A stretch of 64,000 bases of DNA from Ruegeria lacuscaerulensis (GCF_013031245.1 NZ_WPZL01000002.1:310001-374000), one strand, 5' to 3'; shown: positions 19,912 to 29,979, numbered from the stretch's first letter. Numbers and translations are program-made. The notes: a model not told the origin generated them from the sequence alone.

Positions 19912-21309
19912 ATGACGACGATCAAACTGCACAACACACGGACGCGGACGAAAGAGGATTTCGTGCCGATTAGCTCCGACAATGTGCGGATGTATGTCTG
20001 CGGACCGACCGTCTACGACCGCGCCCATCTGGGCAATGCGCGCCCGGTAGTGGTATTTGACGTGCTCTACCGGCTGTTGCGCAATGTGTATGGCCCGGAT
20101 CATGTGACTTATGTGCGCAATTTCACCGATGTCGACGACAAGATCAACGCGACCGCATTGGCACGGCAGAAGGCCGGGTCCGAGGGAACATTGGAGCAGT
20201 TGGTTCAGGACCGATCGGATGAAACCATCGGATGGTATCTTCACGACATGGGCGCTTTGGGCGCATTGGAGCCTAATGAGATGCCGCGCGCCACGCAGTA
20301 TATCGCCCAGATGATCGCTATAATCGAAGATCTTATCGCAAAGGGCCACGCCTATGCGGCCGAGGGGCATGTGCTGTTCGCCGTGGATAGCTGGAAAGAG
20401 CAGTACGGCGCTCTGTCTGGCCGCTCCGTCGACGACATGATTGCTGGCGCACGGGTAGAAGTGGCGCCGTACAAGAAGAACCCGATGGATTTCGTGCTGT
20501 GGAAACCTTCGACGGACGAGCTGCCGGGGTGGGAATCACCCTGGGGTCGGGGTCGTCCGGGCTGGCATATCGAATGCTCGGCCATGAGCTACGAACTGCT
20601 CGGAGCGAGTTTCGATATCCATGGTGGCGGCAATGACCTGATGTTCCCGCATCATGAAAACGAGATCGCTCAGAGCCGTTGCGCTCATCCGCATGGCGAG
20701 TTCGCAAGGGTTTGGCTGCACAACGAGATGCTGCAGGTAGAGGGCAAGAAAATGTCCAAGTCACTGGGCAATTTCTTTACCGTGCACGACCTGCTGGAAC
20801 AGGGCGTGCCAGGTGAGGTGATCCGCTTTGTCTTCCTGCAGACCCATTATCGCAAGCCGATGGACTGGACCGAGAAGAAGGCGCGCGAGGCCGAGGCAAC
20901 ACTGCGCAAATGGCAGGCGCTGACAGCGGGCATCGAGCCCGCCGCCAGCGCTGCACCCGCGGTTGTCGCTGCGCTGAGTGATGACCTGAACACGGCGGGC
21001 GCGTTGGCAGAGCTCTACCGTCTGGCGGCGGATGGAGATGTCGCCGGATTGTTGGCGAGCGCGCGGTTGTTGGGTCTGTTGACGCCCGAGATGGGGGCAT
21101 GGGCGGATACCGCTTCGGTGGATCTGTCAGCGCATGCGGACCGATTGGCGGATGCCCGGGCCGTCGCGATGCAGAGCAAGGATTTCTCGGAAGTAGATCG
21201 CCTGAAAGCCGCGTATCTGGCCGCTGGCCTTGAGGTGCGCATGAGTAAGGACAGCGTTGAACTGGTGCCCGGTGCCGGTTTTGATGCGGCCAAACTGGAG
21301 TCGGTGTGA
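19912..21309 (+). CDS. cysS: Cysteinyl-tRNA synthetase
   Basis: CysS charges tRNA-Cys. The 465-residue enzyme shows the class I signatures: HLGN (HIGH equivalent) in [21 protein letters not shown] in [12 protein letters not shown], and zinc ligands around Cys, WHIECSAM and [19 protein letters not shown]. The start is preceded by TAGGAG. Its stop overlaps the cimA start (TGATG), so the two are translationally coupled. Confidence 0.97.
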   Translation: MTTIKLHNTRTRTKEDFVPISSDNVRMYVCGPTVYDRAHLGNARPVVVFDVLYRLLRNVYGPDHVTYVRNFTDVDDKINATALARQKAGSEGTLEQLVQDRSDETIGWYLHDMGALGALEPNEMPRATQYIAQMIAIIEDLIAKGHAYAAEGHVLFAVDSWKEQYGALSGRSVDDMIAGARVEVAPYKKNPMDFVLWKPSTDELPGWESPWGRGRPGWHIECSAMSYELLGASFDIHGGGNDLMFPHHENEIAQSRCAHPHGEFARVWLHNEMLQVEGKKMSKSLGNFFTVHDLLEQGVPGEVIRFVFLQTHYRKPMDWTEKKAREAEATLRKWQALTAGIEPAASAAPAVVAALSDDLNTAGALAELYRLAADGDVAGLLASARLLGLLTPEMGAWADTASVDLSAHADRLADARAVAMQSKDFSEVDRLKAAYLAAGLEVRMSKDSVELVPGAGFDAAKLESV

Positions 21310-22943
21310 TGACGAAAGAACGTCTCTACCTCTACGACACGACCTTGCGCGACGGGCAGCAGACGCAAGGCGTCCAGTTCTCGACCGCCGAAAAAGTGCA
21401 AATCGCGCAGGCATTGGATGAGCTGGGAGTCGACTATATCGAAGGCGGCTGGCCTGGGGCAAACCCGACAGACAGTGCGTTTTTCGAGGTTGCTCCCGGG
21501 ACTTCGGCGCGCCTGACCGCATTCGGGATGACCAAACGGTCGGGCCGCTCGGCGGAGAACGACGATGTACTGGCCGCAGTGATGAACGCAGGCACGCGGG
21601 CGGTGTGTCTGGTGGGCAAGTCCCATGACTATCATGTCACCCATGCGCTTGGTATTTCGCTTGAAGAGAATGTCGAGAACGTTCGTGCCTCGGTCGCGCA
21701 TATCGTGGCGCGGGGACGCGAGGCTCTGTTTGATGCCGAGCATTTCTTTGACGGCTATAAGGACAATCCGGGTTACGCGGTCGAGGTATGTCGTGCCGCG
21801 CTGGATGCCGGTGCGCGCTGGGTTGTTCTGTGCGACACAAACGGGGGCGCGTTGCCTGCAGAAGTGTCGCGGATCGTGTCTGAGGTGATCGCCGCAGGGC
21901 TGTCCGGAGATCGTCTGGGGATTCACACCCATAATGATACGGAAAACGCGGTAGCCTGCTCTCTGGCAGCGGTGGACGCAGGGGCCCGGCAAATTCAGGG
22001 CACGCTGAATGGGTTGGGGGAGCGTTGTGGTAATGCCAACCTAACGGCGTTGATCCCGACTTTGCTGCTGAAAGAGCCCTATGCATCGGCATTTGACGTC
22101 GGTGTCACTGCCGAGGCCTTGTCCGGTCTGACCCGCGTCAGCCGGATGCTGGACGATATTCTGAACCGGGTACCCAGCAAGCAATCGGCCTATGTCGGGG
22201 CGTCGGCATTCGCACATAAGGCTGGGCTGCACGCCAGTGCGATCCTTAAGGACCCGTCGACATATGAGCATGTCGATCCGGGCGCGGTCGGGAATGAACG
22301 GATCATCCCGATGTCGAACCAGGCGGGGCAGTCGAACCTGCGCAAGCGACTGACCGAGGCTGGATTGATTGTCGATATGGGCGATCCCGCGCTGGGACGC
22401 ATTCTTGACCGGATCAAGCTGCGTGAGGCGGAAGGTTATTCTTATGACACTGCGCAGGCCAGTTTCGAACTGCTGGCGCGCGACGAACTGGGGCAGCTAC
22501 CCGAGTTTTTCGAGGTCAAGCGCTACAAAGTCACGGTCGAGCGCCGCAAGAACAAGTACAACAAGATGGTCAGCCTGTCCGAGGCGGTTGTCGTCGTGAA
22601 GGTTGATGGCGAAAAGAAACTGTCGGTCAGTGAGTCTCTGGATCAGGACGGTAGCGACCGTGGCCCGGTCAACGCGTTGGCCAAGGCTCTGGCCAAGGAC
22701 CTGGGACAATATTCGCGCGTACTGAACGATATGCATCTGGTCGACTTCAAGGTGCGCATAACGCAGGGCGGGACCGAGGCGGTGACCCGCGTCATTATCG
22801 ACAGTGAAGACGGGCAGGGACGGCGCTGGTCGACAGTCGGCGTCAGCGCGAACATAGTTGATGCCTCGTTCGAGGCGCTGCTGGATGCGATTCAGTGGAA
22901 ACTGGTACGGGACTGCGGGCCGCAGGCGGTGGTTGCCGAGTGA
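21309..22943 (+). CDS. cimA: (R)-citramalate synthase
   Basis: CimA condenses pyruvate and acetyl-CoA to citramalate, the threonine-independent entry to isoleucine. The 544-residue protein has the DRE-TIM barrel signature LYDTTLRDGQQTQGVQF, the metal-binding HTHNDTENAVACSLAAVDAGA and a C-terminal LeuA-type regulatory (allosteric) domain. It is of the long CimA type rather than LeuA. It overlaps cysS by one base and the next gene by four, which points to one operon. End-product feedback by isoleucine is known for the family. Confidence 0.93.
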   Translation: MTKERLYLYDTTLRDGQQTQGVQFSTAEKVQIAQALDELGVDYIEGGWPGANPTDSAFFEVAPGTSARLTAFGMTKRSGRSAENDDVLAAVMNAGTRAVCLVGKSHDYHVTHALGISLEENVENVRASVAHIVARGREALFDAEHFFDGYKDNPGYAVEVCRAALDAGARWVVLCDTNGGALPAEVSRIVSEVIAAGLSGDRLGIHTHNDTENAVACSLAAVDAGARQIQGTLNGLGERCGNANLTALIPTLLLKEPYASAFDVGVTAEALSGLTRVSRMLDDILNRVPSKQSAYVGASAFAHKAGLHASAILKDPSTYEHVDPGAVGNERIIPMSNQAGQSNLRKRLTEAGLIVDMGDPALGRILDRIKLREAEGYSYDTAQASFELLARDELGQLPEFFEVKRYKVTVERRKNKYNKMVSLSEAVVVVKVDGEKKLSVSESLDQDGSDRGPVNALAKALAKDLGQYSRVLNDMHLVDFKVRITQGGTEAVTRVIIDSEDGQGRRWSTVGVSANIVDASFEALLDAIQWKLVRDCGPQAVVAE

Positions 22944-23722
22944 CAGTGCAATTCGACGATGATGTGAAGGCCTGTGCGGCGTTGGTTCACCGGGCCGATC
23001 CGGATCGCTTCATGGCGGCGATGGCCGCACCGATCGCTGCGCGGTCAGTGCTGTTTCCGATTTATGCGATGAATGTCGAGGTCGCGCGTGCACCGTGGGT
23101 GACGCAGGAGGCGATGATCGCCGAGATGCGCCTGCAATGGTGGCGCGACGCGCTGCAGGAGATAGCCGAAGGGCAAACCGTGCGCCGGCATGAGGTCGTG
23201 ACGCCCTTGTCACGGGTGATTTCCCCTCATCTGGCAGCTACGCTGGATGAATATGTGGCCGTAAGGCGCTGGGACATATACCGTGATCCGTTCGAAGACG
23301 AGTCACATTTCGAGGCCTACATCAACCACAGTTCAGCAAGCCTGATGGTGGCGTCCGCGCAGGCACTGGGCGCTGCGGACGAGACTGTACTGCGCGATTA
23401 TGGCTATGCCGTAGGCGTTTCGAACTGGTTGCGAGCCATTCCCGATCTTGAATCTCGGGGTCGCATCCCGTTGCTGGACGGAACACCCGAGGGTGTTCGC
23501 AGCCTTGCCGCAAATGCACAGGATCGTTTGCAGCGTGCCCGGTTGAACTCGCATGCCGTGTCGGCGGAAGCCCGACCTGCTTTGTTTACGGGGTGGCAGG
23601 CCGATTGGGTCCTGCGTCAGGCGGTCGCGCGGCCTGAACGCGTTGCAGCGGGCGCGCTGGCACAAGGGGAAATCCGGCGAAGACTGTCACTGATGTGGGC
23701 AGCAGCCAGCGGGCGTTGGTAG
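22940..23722 (+). CDS. Squalene/phytoene synthase-like protein (NDUFAF6-type)
   Basis: The 260-residue product has an isoprenoid-synthase all-helical fold with FPIYAMNVEVARAP, MRLQWWRDALQEI and DPFEDESHFEAYINHSSASLM. It looks more like the complex I assembly factor NDUFAF6 branch than true phytoene synthase: no carotenoid genes are adjacent and the second Asp-rich motif is weak. GTG 22940 overlaps the cimA stop (GTGA), so I use it instead of the longer frame. Probably translated with cysS-cimA. Confidence 0.75.
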   Translation: MTVQFDDDVKACAALVHRADPDRFMAAMAAPIAARSVLFPIYAMNVEVARAPWVTQEAMIAEMRLQWWRDALQEIAEGQTVRRHEVVTPLSRVISPHLAATLDEYVAVRRWDIYRDPFEDESHFEAYINHSSASLMVASAQALGAADETVLRDYGYAVGVSNWLRAIPDLESRGRIPLLDGTPEGVRSLAANAQDRLQRARLNSHAVSAEARPALFTGWQADWVLRQAVARPERVAAGALAQGEIRRRLSLMWAAASGRW

Positions 23723-23725
23723 ACC

Positions 23726-24952
23726 TCAAATCGTTTCCGGTTCGCCTGGCCTGAGGACCAGCCACAAAAGCGCCCCTCCGGCCAGTGTCAACAGTGGGAT
23801 CATGGCAAGGTTCACAGCTGTCCAGCCCTCGACCGGGGAACCTCCCGAACAGTTCATCAGACCGCCCGAGGCCAGCGACGCCAAGGTCACACCGCCAAAT
23901 ACCAGAAGGTCGTTCAGGCCCTGCATCCGTCCGCGTTCGTTTACGTCATGCGAAGCGGCCAGCATTGTCGTGGCACCGATAAAGCCAAAGTTCCAACCGA
24001 TACCCAGCAAGATAAGCGCGACGAAGAAATTACCCAGATCGACCCCTTGCAGGGCGACGACTCCGGCTCCGCCCAGAATAGCCAGGCCAAGGGCCACGAT
24101 TTTCTCAACGCCAAAGCGCGCGATCAACTGGCCGGTGAAAAAACTGGGGATGTACATGGCCAGAACGTGACCTGTCACGACATCTGCCGCGTCATTGGCT
24201 GAAAATCCGCAGCCGACCACGGCCAGCGGTGTGGACGTCATCACCAGATTCATCAGCGCGTAGGACACCATCGCGCAAATAATCGCCACTGCGATGCGCG
24301 GTGTTTTGAGCATTTCAAGACGGGTCCGGCCTTTGGGTGATCCTTCGACTGGCTTGGGGGGCGTCGGAATGTCGAGGAAAAAGAACAGTGCCGAGCCAAA
24401 GATGTTTACCGCGATTACGGCCAGATAAGTGCCGAGAAACGGGATGACATAGGCCTGCGCGGTCAGCTTGACGATCTGAGGGCCAATGATGGCCGCCGCC
24501 AGACCTCCGGCCATAACATATGAAATGGCTTTGGGTCGAAAGTCGTCGGACGCCGTGTCAGCCGCCGCGAACCGATAAAACCCGTGGGCGCTCATGTAGA
24601 TGCCAGTCAGCAGGCTGCCCAGCAGAAAGACCGGAAAGGAACCCAGATAGAGCCCGTAGGCGCCGACTACACCGCCGCACGCGCCCGCTGTCGCTCCGAC
24701 CAGAAATCCCGCGCGTCGGCCCCAACGTTGCATGATCGCCGAGACCGGCGTGGCCGCCAGCATAGAGCCGAGAACAATCAAAGAGATGGGCAGGGTGGCA
24801 AGGCAGGCGTTTGTAGCAAGCGACTGCCCCGCAAGCCCGCCGACGATAAAGATCATCGGCATCTGTGAGCCCAGCAAAGCCTGCGCCGCCACCAGAACGG
24901 CAACATTGCGCTTGGCCTGACTGTTATCGGGTGTGGCGGAGATCATCGTCAT
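23726..24952 (-). CDS. MFS transporter
   Basis: The roughly 408-residue product has about 12 hydrophobic helices (for example LLGSQMPMIFIVGGLAGQSLA, FLLGSLLTGIYMSAHGFYRF, FVALILLGIGWNFGFIGATTML) and a cytoplasmic MQRWGRRAGF loop after helix 2, the MFS motif A position. The mid-loop between helices 6 and 7 is Pro/Lys-rich. It resembles YbjJ/DHA-type permeases of roseobacters, with unknown substrate. ATG 24952 or 24946 fits the usual start; the upstream extension would add 59 non-membrane residues. It diverges from the glycosylase gene. Confidence 0.85.
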   Translation of the reverse strand: MTMISATPDNSQAKRNVAVLVAAQALLGSQMPMIFIVGGLAGQSLATNACLATLPISLIVLGSMLAATPVSAIMQRWGRRAGFLVGATAGACGGVVGAYGLYLGSFPVFLLGSLLTGIYMSAHGFYRFAAADTASDDFRPKAISYVMAGGLAAAIIGPQIVKLTAQAYVIPFLGTYLAVIAVNIFGSALFFFLDIPTPPKPVEGSPKGRTRLEMLKTPRIAVAIICAMVSYALMNLVMTSTPLAVVGCGFSANDAADVVTGHVLAMYIPSFFTGQLIARFGVEKIVALGLAILGGAGVVALQGVDLGNFFVALILLGIGWNFGFIGATTMLAASHDVNERGRMQGLNDLLVFGGVTLASLASGGLMNCSGGSPVEGWTAVNLAMIPLLTLAGGALLWLVLRPGEPETI

Positions 24953-25049
24953 GCGCTCATGCGTATCTGCGAAATGCCAGCCATACAAGCGGGTTGCATC
25001 TGCGACAAAGCAACCTAACGTGCGTTCAACAGCAATTGCCGGAGCGCGC

Positions 25050-25682
25050 ATGTCCGTCGGACGTATCATTGAAACACCAGACTGTGTTGCCGAGGGGGCC
25101 ACATGGCTGGCCGGAACCTGCCCACGCATGGCCTATGCGATGGAACGGACCGGCCCGTTGCCCTTGCGCCGCCGTCCGGACGGGTTTGCTCAGCTTCTCA
25201 GCGCGATTGTCAGCCAGCAGGTCAGTGTGGCTTCGGCAAACGCGATCTGGAAGCGGTTGAAAGACGCAAAACTGACCGGTCCCCGCAAGATCATGTGGGC
25301 AACGGACGATGATCTGCGCGCCGTCGGGCTGAGCCGCCAGAAGATTCGGTATGCGCGCGCGCTGGCGGAAGCGCGCATTGATTACAAAGCATTACGCGAC
25401 GTTCCTAACGAGGATGTCGTCGCCATACTGACCGAGGTGCCGGGCATCGGCGTCTGGACCGCCGAGATCTACGCAATGTTTTCGCTGGGCCGCGCCGATG
25501 TCATCGCGCCGGGTGATCTGGCCCTGCAAGAAGCAGTGCGCATACTTTATGACTTACCGAAACGCCCCACCGACAAGGAACTGCACCAGATGGCCGAGGC
25601 CTGGTCGCCGTGGCGGTCGGTTGCGGCCCGGGTGTTGTGGGCCTATTACCGGGTCGCAAAAGAACGAGAAGGGATCAGATGA
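25050..25682 (+). CDS. DNA-3-methyladenine glycosylase (AlkA-like, HhH-GPD)
   Basis: A 210-residue base-excision repair glycosylase. It has the helix-hairpin-helix LTEVPGIGVWTAEIYAMF followed by the catalytic Asp in VIAPGDLALQEAV, the HhH-GPD arrangement that removes alkylated purines. An N-terminal QLLSAIVSQQVSVASANAIW helix also fits AlkA. ATG 25050 has GGAG nine bases upstream. Its stop overlaps the next start (ATGA), so the esterase is coupled to it. Confidence 0.9.
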   Translation: MSVGRIIETPDCVAEGATWLAGTCPRMAYAMERTGPLPLRRRPDGFAQLLSAIVSQQVSVASANAIWKRLKDAKLTGPRKIMWATDDDLRAVGLSRQKIRYARALAEARIDYKALRDVPNEDVVAILTEVPGIGVWTAEIYAMFSLGRADVIAPGDLALQEAVRILYDLPKRPTDKELHQMAEAWSPWRSVAARVLWAYYRVAKEREGIR

Positions 25683-26344
25683 CACGGGTTTTGAATGCGC
25701 TCCGAAAAGAGCCGGTTTCGGGCGATACGCGCTCGGTCGTGGTGTTCGTGCACGGCTATGGTGCGAATGGGGCCGACCTGTTGGGGCTGGCTGATGTTCT
25801 GGGCGAACACCTACCTGACACACTGTTCGTGGCCCCCGATGCGCCCGAACAAATCCCCGGAATGCCCAACGGTTTCCAGTGGTTTCCGATCCCTTGGATC
25901 GACGGCTCGTCGGAGGAAGAAGCGCGTCGGGGCATGGAAATGGCGGTTGAGGATTTCAACGCGTTTCTCGACGCCCTGATGGTGGATGAGGACGTGCTGC
26001 CTGAGCAGGTGGTTCTGTTCGGGTTCTCGCAGGGCACAATGATGAGCCTGTATGTGGCTCCGCGCCGCGAAGACCCCGTGGCGGGGATCGTTGCATTCTC
26101 GGGCCGTTTGCTGGAACCGGACCTGCTGCCTGACGAAACGGTCAGCCGGATGCCGGTACTGCTGGTGCATGGTGACGCCGATGACGTGGTGCCGCCGCAA
26201 TCGCTGCCCGAGGCGGCAGAGGCTTTGCAGGCGGCAGATTTCAAGGAAGTCTACGCCCATGTCATGAAGGGCACCGGCCACGGAATCGCGCCGGATGGCC
26301 TGAGTGTTGCGTTGGCCTTCATGCGTGACAAGCTAAGCCTGTAG
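25679..26344 (+). CDS. Phospholipase/carboxylesterase family alpha/beta hydrolase
   Basis: The 221-residue product has the alpha/beta-hydrolase triad: nucleophile in GFSQGTMMS, Asp in LLVHGDADDVVP and His in GTGHGIAP, plus the oxyanion VVFVHGYGANG. This is the LysoPL/YpfH esterase group. Substrate is unknown, with small acyl esters most likely. ATG overlaps the upstream stop by four bases; the GNAT gene begins two bases after its stop. Confidence 0.9.
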   Translation: MTRVLNALRKEPVSGDTRSVVVFVHGYGANGADLLGLADVLGEHLPDTLFVAPDAPEQIPGMPNGFQWFPIPWIDGSSEEEARRGMEMAVEDFNAFLDALMVDEDVLPEQVVLFGFSQGTMMSLYVAPRREDPVAGIVAFSGRLLEPDLLPDETVSRMPVLLVHGDADDVVPPQSLPEAAEALQAADFKEVYAHVMKGTGHGIAPDGLSVALAFMRDKLSL

Positions 26345-26346
26345 CG

Positions 26347-26844
26347 ATGATCACGGTTCGCCCCATGATGCGAGAGGATGTGGTACCGGCGTGCCAGATC
26401 CTCAACCAGATTATCGCGATCGGGGGTACGACTGCGCTCGAAGCGCCGTTTTCCCAAGCTCTGTTCGCGCAGAGCTTTCTGGAAGGGGCGGATAAGATTT
26501 GCTGCCACGTCGCTCTGGACGATCAGGGTGAGGTGGCCGGTTTCCAATGGCGGGGCGCGAACGATGCCTTGCCTGATAATTTTGGTGATATCGCCACTTA
26601 TACGCGGCGCGAGCCTGCACTAAAAGGCGCGGGGCGAGCGCTGTTCGAGGAAACCTCTAAATTCGCCGCGGCTCTGGGATTAAGCGCAATCAACGCGACC
26701 ATTCGGGCAGATAATCGGCAGGGTCTGAGTTACTACGACAAGATGGGGTTTCAGGATTACTCGGTGGCCTACGGTGTGGCGCTGCAGGACGGCACCCCGG
26801 TTGATCGAATCTCAAAACGTTTTGATCTGAGCATCGGGCGTTAA
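26347..26844 (+). CDS. GNAT family N-acetyltransferase
   Basis: The 165-residue product has the GNAT pattern: N-terminal IRPMMRED, acetyl-CoA loop GAGRALFEETSKFA, and the late INATIRADNRQGLSYYDKMGFQD. It is close to phosphinothricin-acetyltransferase-like enzymes, but the substrate cannot be called. It follows the esterase gene within two bases and is the last gene of that small operon. Confidence 0.85.
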   Translation: MITVRPMMREDVVPACQILNQIIAIGGTTALEAPFSQALFAQSFLEGADKICCHVALDDQGEVAGFQWRGANDALPDNFGDIATYTRREPALKGAGRALFEETSKFAAALGLSAINATIRADNRQGLSYYDKMGFQDYSVAYGVALQDGTPVDRISKRFDLSIGR

Positions 26845-26916
26845 TGCAGATCGCCGTAGGAACGGACACTGCCTAAACATAAAGTGCCGAAACACCAAAG
26901 GTTTAGCCGGTCCGGG

Positions 26917-27342
26917 TTATTCCCATAAATGCCCCTCGGCAAATTCGACCGAATTTCCGGAAGGGTCCCGCACGTAGAGCGATCGCGCGCCGTTGGGCCA
27001 GTCGAATTCCGCATCGATGGGAACGTTCCAGTCCAGCAGATGCTTGCGCATGACGTCGATCTGAGGACGTGTCAGAATCAGACAGACATGGCCCGGACCA
27101 CGTGCACCATGGGGTGGCACCGGCAAGTCCGGGTTTCCCGGCGGTTTTTCGGTTTCCTCAGCGTTGAACAGTAACAATACCGACCCGCCCACACGGAAGA
27201 ATACGTGTCGGTCCGCAACACTTTGGACTTTCTCCAGCGCCAGAACTTCTCCGTAAAACCGCTCTGCCGCGTCCAGGTCGTCGACGTAGAGAGCAGCTTC
27301 GAGAACGCCCGCGGGCGATGGTATATCTGGTGTAACCTTCAT
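26917..27342 (-). CDS. VOC (glyoxalase/bleomycin-resistance) family protein
   Basis: The 141-residue product has a beta-alpha-beta-beta-beta pair: LEAALYVDDLDAAERFYGEVLAL in the first half and GHVCLILTRPQIDVM...RSLYVRDPSGNSVEFAEGHLW in the second. The candidate metal ligands are His in GHV and Glu in VEFAEG. Metal-dependent lyase, dioxygenase or binding function cannot be told apart. It stands alone on the minus strand between two others. Confidence 0.85.
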   Translation of the reverse strand: MKVTPDIPSPAGVLEAALYVDDLDAAERFYGEVLALEKVQSVADRHVFFRVGGSVLLLFNAEETEKPPGNPDLPVPPHGARGPGHVCLILTRPQIDVMRKHLLDWNVPIDAEFDWPNGARSLYVRDPSGNSVEFAEGHLWE

Positions 27343-27373
27343 GCCCTAAGTCTATCACAACAGGGCGTTTTTG

Positions 27374-27979
27374 TCACCGGCGCGGGCGGCGGTCCCGTTT
27401 GCGTTGTGGCGCTGCATCCATCAGTGGCGCAGGCAGGCTGTCCCACTGACCCGGTTTCAGCCCGTCCAATGACCAGTCGCCGATCCGGGCCCGGATCAGA
27501 CGCAGTGTCGGATGCCCTACTGCTGCCGTCATTCGCCGAACCTGACGGTTGCGGCCTTCGCGCAGCGTCAGTTCGATCCAACAGTCGGGAACCGTTTGCC
27601 TCACGCGGATCGGAGGCGTGCGCGGCCACAAACCCTCCGGCTCGTCCATTAACCTCGCCGTGGCGGGGCGGGTCATCCCGCCCTTCAACTCGACTCCGTC
27701 GCGCAGCGCATTCAGGGCGGCGGTATCTGGCAGACCTTCGATCTGGACCCAATAGGTCTTTGCCATCTTGTGCTTGGGATCGGAAACCTGCGCCTGCAGC
27801 CGTCCGTTATCGGTCAGCAGCATCAGCCCTTCGCTGTCCCGGTCCAACCGGCCAGCCGGATAGACACCGGGCAGGTCGATGAAATCCGACAATGTACTGC
27901 GCGGCGAATCCGCATTCGCGCGGTCGGTAAACTGCGGCAGCACGTTGAAGGGTTTGTTGAATCGGATGAACCAGCTCAT
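27374..27979 (-). CDS. rluE: rRNA large-subunit pseudouridine synthase E-like
   Basis: The 201-residue RsuA/RluB/E/F family enzyme lacks the S4 domain, as RluE does. The catalytic Asp lies in [16 protein letters not shown], and [25 protein letters not shown] closes the domain. By analogy it modifies 23S rRNA near U2457. ATG 27979 begins [12 protein letters not shown]; the longer frame has no ribosome-binding site. Confidence 0.88.
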   Translation of the reverse strand: MSWFIRFNKPFNVLPQFTDRANADSPRSTLSDFIDLPGVYPAGRLDRDSEGLMLLTDNGRLQAQVSDPKHKMAKTYWVQIEGLPDTAALNALRDGVELKGGMTRPATARLMDEPEGLWPRTPPIRVRQTVPDCWIELTLREGRNRQVRRMTAAVGHPTLRLIRARIGDWSLDGLKPGQWDSLPAPLMDAAPQRKRDRRPRR

Positions 27980-28017
27980 GTGTTCGCCATAGCCCGAGGA
28001 ACACGCTTTGCGCAACC

Positions 28018-28026
28018 TGTGGATAA
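28018..28026. other. Perfect DnaA-box 9-mer with adjacent tandem 11-mers
   Basis: TGTGGATAA is the complement of the DnaA consensus TTATCCACA. Immediately downstream, ATTGTTACGAA occurs twice head to tail (28037-28047 and 28048-28058). The surrounding gap 27980-28203 is AT-rich and separates divergent genes, and it probably also holds their promoters. A single 9-mer is weak evidence of replication control. Confidence 0.35.
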
Positions 28027-28203
28027 CTGTCACGATATTGTTACGAAATTGTTACGAAATCCGCTTAAGCAATACCCGAGATATTGTGGAAACTCAGGGC
28101 TTGTCAGAGTTTTAACACGATATATAGTTAAGTTAAGGCCGGGGCGGGTGTTCCCCGCTCTGATGTCAAAAACGGGCAGAGCAGAGCGAGGAGCGATTCT
28201 GGT

Positions 28204-28791
28204 ATGGATGGAGACTTCAGAACCGAATTTGTCAGGGAACCCGGTGCGCTTAAGCATCATCCGGCATTGGTTTTGAACGCCGATTACCGCCCCTTGTCCT
28301 ACTACCCATTGTCCCTGTGGCCGTGGCAAGAGGCTATAAAGGCAGCTTGGCTGGACAGGGTGGATATCGTGGCCGAGTACGACGAGGTCGTTCGAAGCCC
28401 GAGTACGGCGATACGAATACCGTCGGTCGTTGTCCTCAAAGACTATGTAAAACCCAGAAAGCGCGTGGCCTTCACGCGCTTTAATTTATTTTTGAGGGAT
28501 GAATTCCGCTGTCAGTACTGCGGTAGCCGCGGGGACCTGACTTTTGATCATGTCGTACCCCGGGCCGCGGGCGGCGTGACAAGCTGGCAGAACGTCGTGG
28601 CTGCGTGTAGCCCCTGCAACCTTCGCAAAGGGTCGAAATCCTTGCGGCAGGCGGGGATGAATCTGCGAAAACCTCCACGACAACCGGATGCCGAAGCGTT
28701 GCGGAATATTGGGCGTAAGTTCCCGCCGAACCATCTGCATGACAGCTGGATCGACTTCCTGTATTGGGATGCGGAACTGGACGAACTCTGA
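28204..28791 (+). CDS. HNH endonuclease
   Basis: The 195-residue product has an HNH core with two zinc knuckles: FRCQYCGSRG, FDHVVPRAAGG, CSPCNLRKG. The N-terminal half (VLNADYRPLSYYPLSLWPWQEAIKAAW) is conserved in a widespread chromosomal HNH family whose role is not defined. It stands alone, convergent with dsbB, with three bases between the stops. Confidence 0.88.
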   Translation: MDGDFRTEFVREPGALKHHPALVLNADYRPLSYYPLSLWPWQEAIKAAWLDRVDIVAEYDEVVRSPSTAIRIPSVVVLKDYVKPRKRVAFTRFNLFLRDEFRCQYCGSRGDLTFDHVVPRAAGGVTSWQNVVAACSPCNLRKGSKSLRQAGMNLRKPPRQPDAEALRNIGRKFPPNHLHDSWIDFLYWDAELDEL

Positions 28792-28794
28792 GGC

Positions 28795-29259
28795 CTATCG
28801 GGCGCGCCACGCGGCGAGCCAGACCAGAACCAGGACACCCGACAGAACAGCGTTCCACCCGGCCATGGACAGGCCAAGCATTTCCCACGGAATCTCATCG
28901 CAGCGCACCAGCGGCGCATTCATGATCTGATCCATCAGTTCCTGCGACGAAAGCCCTCCGATATCACCGGAGGTGCAGGTCGAAGGGCCTTCCCACCAAT
29001 TTTGCTCGACTCCTGCATGAAACACGCCAAAAGCCGCAGTCGTTAATGCCGCAAGGGCGCCGAGAAGGGGCAATAGCACCTGTCGGGGCAGGGCAAGTGC
29101 CATTGCCCCAATCAGGATGGCCGCGCCATGAGGGTAACGCTGCCAGATGCACATTTTACAGGGCGCCAGGCCGCCAATGTACTGAAATCCCCACGCGCCC
29201 AGCAAAAGCGCCGCCGAGCCGCAGGTGGCGATCAGAACAAGCAAGTTTCTACGTGTCAT
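28795..29259 (-). CDS. dsbB: Disulfide bond formation protein B
   Basis: DsbB reoxidises DsbA with quinone. The 154-residue protein has four hydrophobic segments. The first periplasmic pair is in APCKMCIWQRYPH (Cys34, Cys37), and the second is in the STCTSG and VRCDE loops. It overlaps the upstream DedA-like gene by four bases. Confidence 0.92.
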   Translation of the reverse strand: MTRRNLLVLIATCGSAALLLGAWGFQYIGGLAPCKMCIWQRYPHGAAILIGAMALALPRQVLLPLLGALAALTTAAFGVFHAGVEQNWWEGPSTCTSGDIGGLSSQELMDQIMNAPLVRCDEIPWEMLGLSMAGWNAVLSGVLVLVWLAAWRAR

Positions 29260-29834
29260 AGGTATCTCACCACAAGGAACCCGCCGAACAGCAGGACGAT
29301 GAACAGTGTAAACATAAGGCCCAGACGCTTTTCAATGAAGGCCCGGATCGGTTCGCCAAAGCCCCAAAGCAGCCCTGCAACCACGAAGAACCGCAAGGCC
29401 CGAGCCAGGATCGACGTTGCAATGAAGGTTGCCAGCGGCATCCCGGTCCATCCGGACATGATGGTGATGACCTTGTACGGAAACGGAGTAACTCCGGCGC
29501 CCAGCACGGCCCAGAAGCCGAAGTCGTTGAACCTGGTGTTGAACTCTTCCATGGCATGCGCCTTGCCCATGGATTCGAGAATGGGTTGGCCCACACTTTC
29601 ATAAAAGAACGCACCGATTGCATATCCCAGCAAGCCACCAAGAACCGAAGCAACCAGAGCAACAGTTGCAATCAGCCACGCACGCGACGGACGGGCCAGA
29701 ATCATCGGAATCATCAGCACGTCCGGGGGGATCGGAAAAAACGAGCTTTCGATGAAAGCCACAACGGCCAGCGCCCACAGGGCATGCGGATGTTCGGCCA
29801 GACGGATGGTCCAGTCATAGAGCGATCGCAACAT
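29256..29834 (-). CDS. YqaA/DedA family membrane protein
   Basis: The 192-residue product has several membrane helices and the SNARE-associated/VTT pattern: FIESSFFPIPPDVLMIPMI near the start and FGFWAVLGAGVTPFPYKVITIMSG, with a conserved Arg/Pro-rich re-entrant loop. The family has roles in lipid flipping and envelope integrity. It is translationally coupled to dsbB. Confidence 0.88.
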   Translation of the reverse strand: MLRSLYDWTIRLAEHPHALWALAVVAFIESSFFPIPPDVLMIPMILARPSRAWLIATVALVASVLGGLLGYAIGAFFYESVGQPILESMGKAHAMEEFNTRFNDFGFWAVLGAGVTPFPYKVITIMSGWTGMPLATFIATSILARALRFFVVAGLLWGFGEPIRAFIEKRLGLMFTLFIVLLFGGFLVVRYL

Positions 29835-29979
29835 AAAGTACTAAAATCCCGTTCTCATGCAGGGCAAGCCAAATCATGCGACTGCAGAACCGTCAACCAT
29901 TGCGGTGAAAACAAACTGTAATTGGGTTGGTTTTTGCCTCTGGACCTTCCTGGTCATGAACGCTAATCCAGTGTTCGTG

